This document shows positions 4,952 to 5,601 of a DNA stretch of 5,601 nt, piece by piece. The translations under genes were made by a program, and so were the position numbers. The notes beneath the pieces are model-generated. The model was not told the origin of the DNA. It did not search any database and saw only the letters and a program-made list of their open reading frames with translations. The first letter of the stretch is position 1, and each line of letters opens with the position of its first letter. The stretch covers positions 1 to 5,601 of the forward strand of contig JAEZAI010000341.1 of assembly GCA_023427825.1 (NCBI GenBank), in the 5' to 3' direction. This stretch comes from Actinomycetes bacterium (lineage in GTDB: Bacteria; Actinomycetota; Acidimicrobiia; Acidimicrobiales; Microtrichaceae).

Positions 4952-5601
4952 GTGGCCGACACCAGCACGCTCGCGTATCCGGCGGGGGGCCTCGGCGCTC
5001 CCAAGGACCGCAGTCCGGGGGCTCCGGTCGACCTCGGCCTGCCCGAAGGGTTCGAGGTCTTCTCGGCCGACGACCACATCAGCCTCGCCGACGACATCTG
5101 GTACGAGCACTTCCCGCAGCACCTCCGCGACCAGGCGCCGAGGGTCATGCAGGTGGACGGCGGGTGGGTGCTCGGCTCGAACGGCACCACGTTCCTGCCG
5201 CCCGCGTTCATCGAGGTCCTCAGCCAGTACGACCCCGTGCCGGGGTCGCACACGGGCGACATCGACGCCCGCCTCGCTGCGCTCGACGCCGAGGGCGTGA
5301 CGTCGGAGCTGGCGTTCCCGAACGCGATCCTCGCCCTGCTCATGTGGCCCGACAAGGAGATCCGCGAGCTCTGCTTCCGCATCTACAACGAGTACCTCGC
5401 CGACGTGCAGGAGCGCTCGGGCGGGCGCATCTGGGGCGTGGGCCTCATCAACTGGTGGGACGCCGACGGCACGTCCCGCACGCTCGACGAGCTCAAGGCC
5501 CTGGGCATCCGCACGTTCCTCATGCCGCTCAACCCGGGCAAGGACGACGACAAGCAGCCGCTCGACTACGCCAGCGACGCCATGGACGGCGTGTGGTCCG
5601 C
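4952..5601 (+). CDS. Amidohydrolase_2 family metal-dependent hydrolase (3' truncated by window)
   Basis: The GTG at 4952 opens a frame of 216 codons that runs off the window. It reads as the N-terminal half of the amidohydrolase_2 (COG2159, TIM-barrel) family. FSADDHISL (37-45) fits the first-strand metal-binding D-x-H (Asp40, His42). The family pattern 'lp..lRd.aPrv' is seen at HFPQHLRDQAPRV (53-65). GDIDARLAALDAEGVTSELAFP (102-123) is the conserved 'R...ld..Gv..q.lfp' block, and YNEYLADV (145-152) and GIRTFLMP (185-192) follow as expected. Members hydrolyse or decarboxylate carboxylated and cyclic intermediates, often in aromatic or steroid-like degradation; the reaction here is unknown. 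The first 33 residues are Pro/Gly-rich and look disordered. The gene sits behind its own promoter, palindrome and tandem-repeat leader, and is oriented like the P450 operon. Confidence 0.88.
   Translation, partial: MADTSTLAYPAGGLGAPKDRSPGAPVDLGLPEGFEVFSADDHISLADDIWYEHFPQHLRDQAPRVMQVDGGWVLGSNGTTFLPPAFIEVLSQYDPVPGSHTGDIDARLAALDAEGVTSELAFPNAILALLMWPDKEIRELCFRIYNEYLADVQERSGGRIWGVGLINWWDADGTSRTLDELKALGIRTFLMPLNPGKDDDKQPLDYASDAMDGVWS

Noticed and set aside
4915..5382. Minus-strand frames opposite the amidohydrolase start
   Set aside because: Ser/Arg-rich and without motifs. The plus frame gives a recognisable amidohydrolase_2 sequence over its whole visible length.

Overview
The window is very GC-rich, with G/C-dominated third codon positions, frequent GTG starts and stop/start overlaps. 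It carries P450, SDR, TetR and amidohydrolase_2 genes in the style of actinobacteria that degrade lipids, steroids or xenobiotics. My best guess is an actinobacterium, possibly of the Acidimicrobiia type. No rRNA, tRNA, insertion sequence, CRISPR array or phage gene was seen.

Layout: (1) Bases 1-312 hold the C-terminal end of a secreted-type PHB depolymerase/LpqC-like esterase on the + strand. (2) Convergent with it, and only 9 bp from its stop, is a two-gene minus-strand operon: a classical SDR resembling 3-alpha-hydroxysteroid dehydrogenase (1286-1996), followed by a ketopantoate-reductase-fold dehydrogenase (322-1260) with a strong Shine-Dalgarno. (3) A divergent intergenic region of about 250 bp contains a perfect 9-bp inverted repeat, likely an operator. 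(4) A tightly packed + operon follows: cytochrome P450 (2249-3451), an SDR that overlaps its stop by 1 bp (3451-4200), and a TetR-family regulator that overlaps the SDR by 4 bp (4197-4832). (5) The last codons of the TetR gene lie inside a near-perfect 22-bp palindrome (10-bp arms, 2-bp centre). This palindrome sits in the spacer of a promoter whose -35 is exactly TTGACA. (6) A leader of about 105 nt follows, mostly filled by six tandem 16-bp repeats, and leads into an amidohydrolase_2 family gene (4952 to beyond the window end).

Working hypothesis (inference): this is a regulated catabolic cluster. The P450 would hydroxylate a hydrophobic substrate, the SDRs would oxidise the alcohol to a ketone, and the amidohydrolase_2 and ketopantoate-reductase-like enzymes would act on later intermediates. 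The TetR protein would sense a substrate or product and repress through one or both palindromes. The substrate cannot be named from the sequence. The most unusual parts are regulatory: the operator embedded in the regulator's own stop codon, and the 16-bp tandem array in the amidohydrolase leader.
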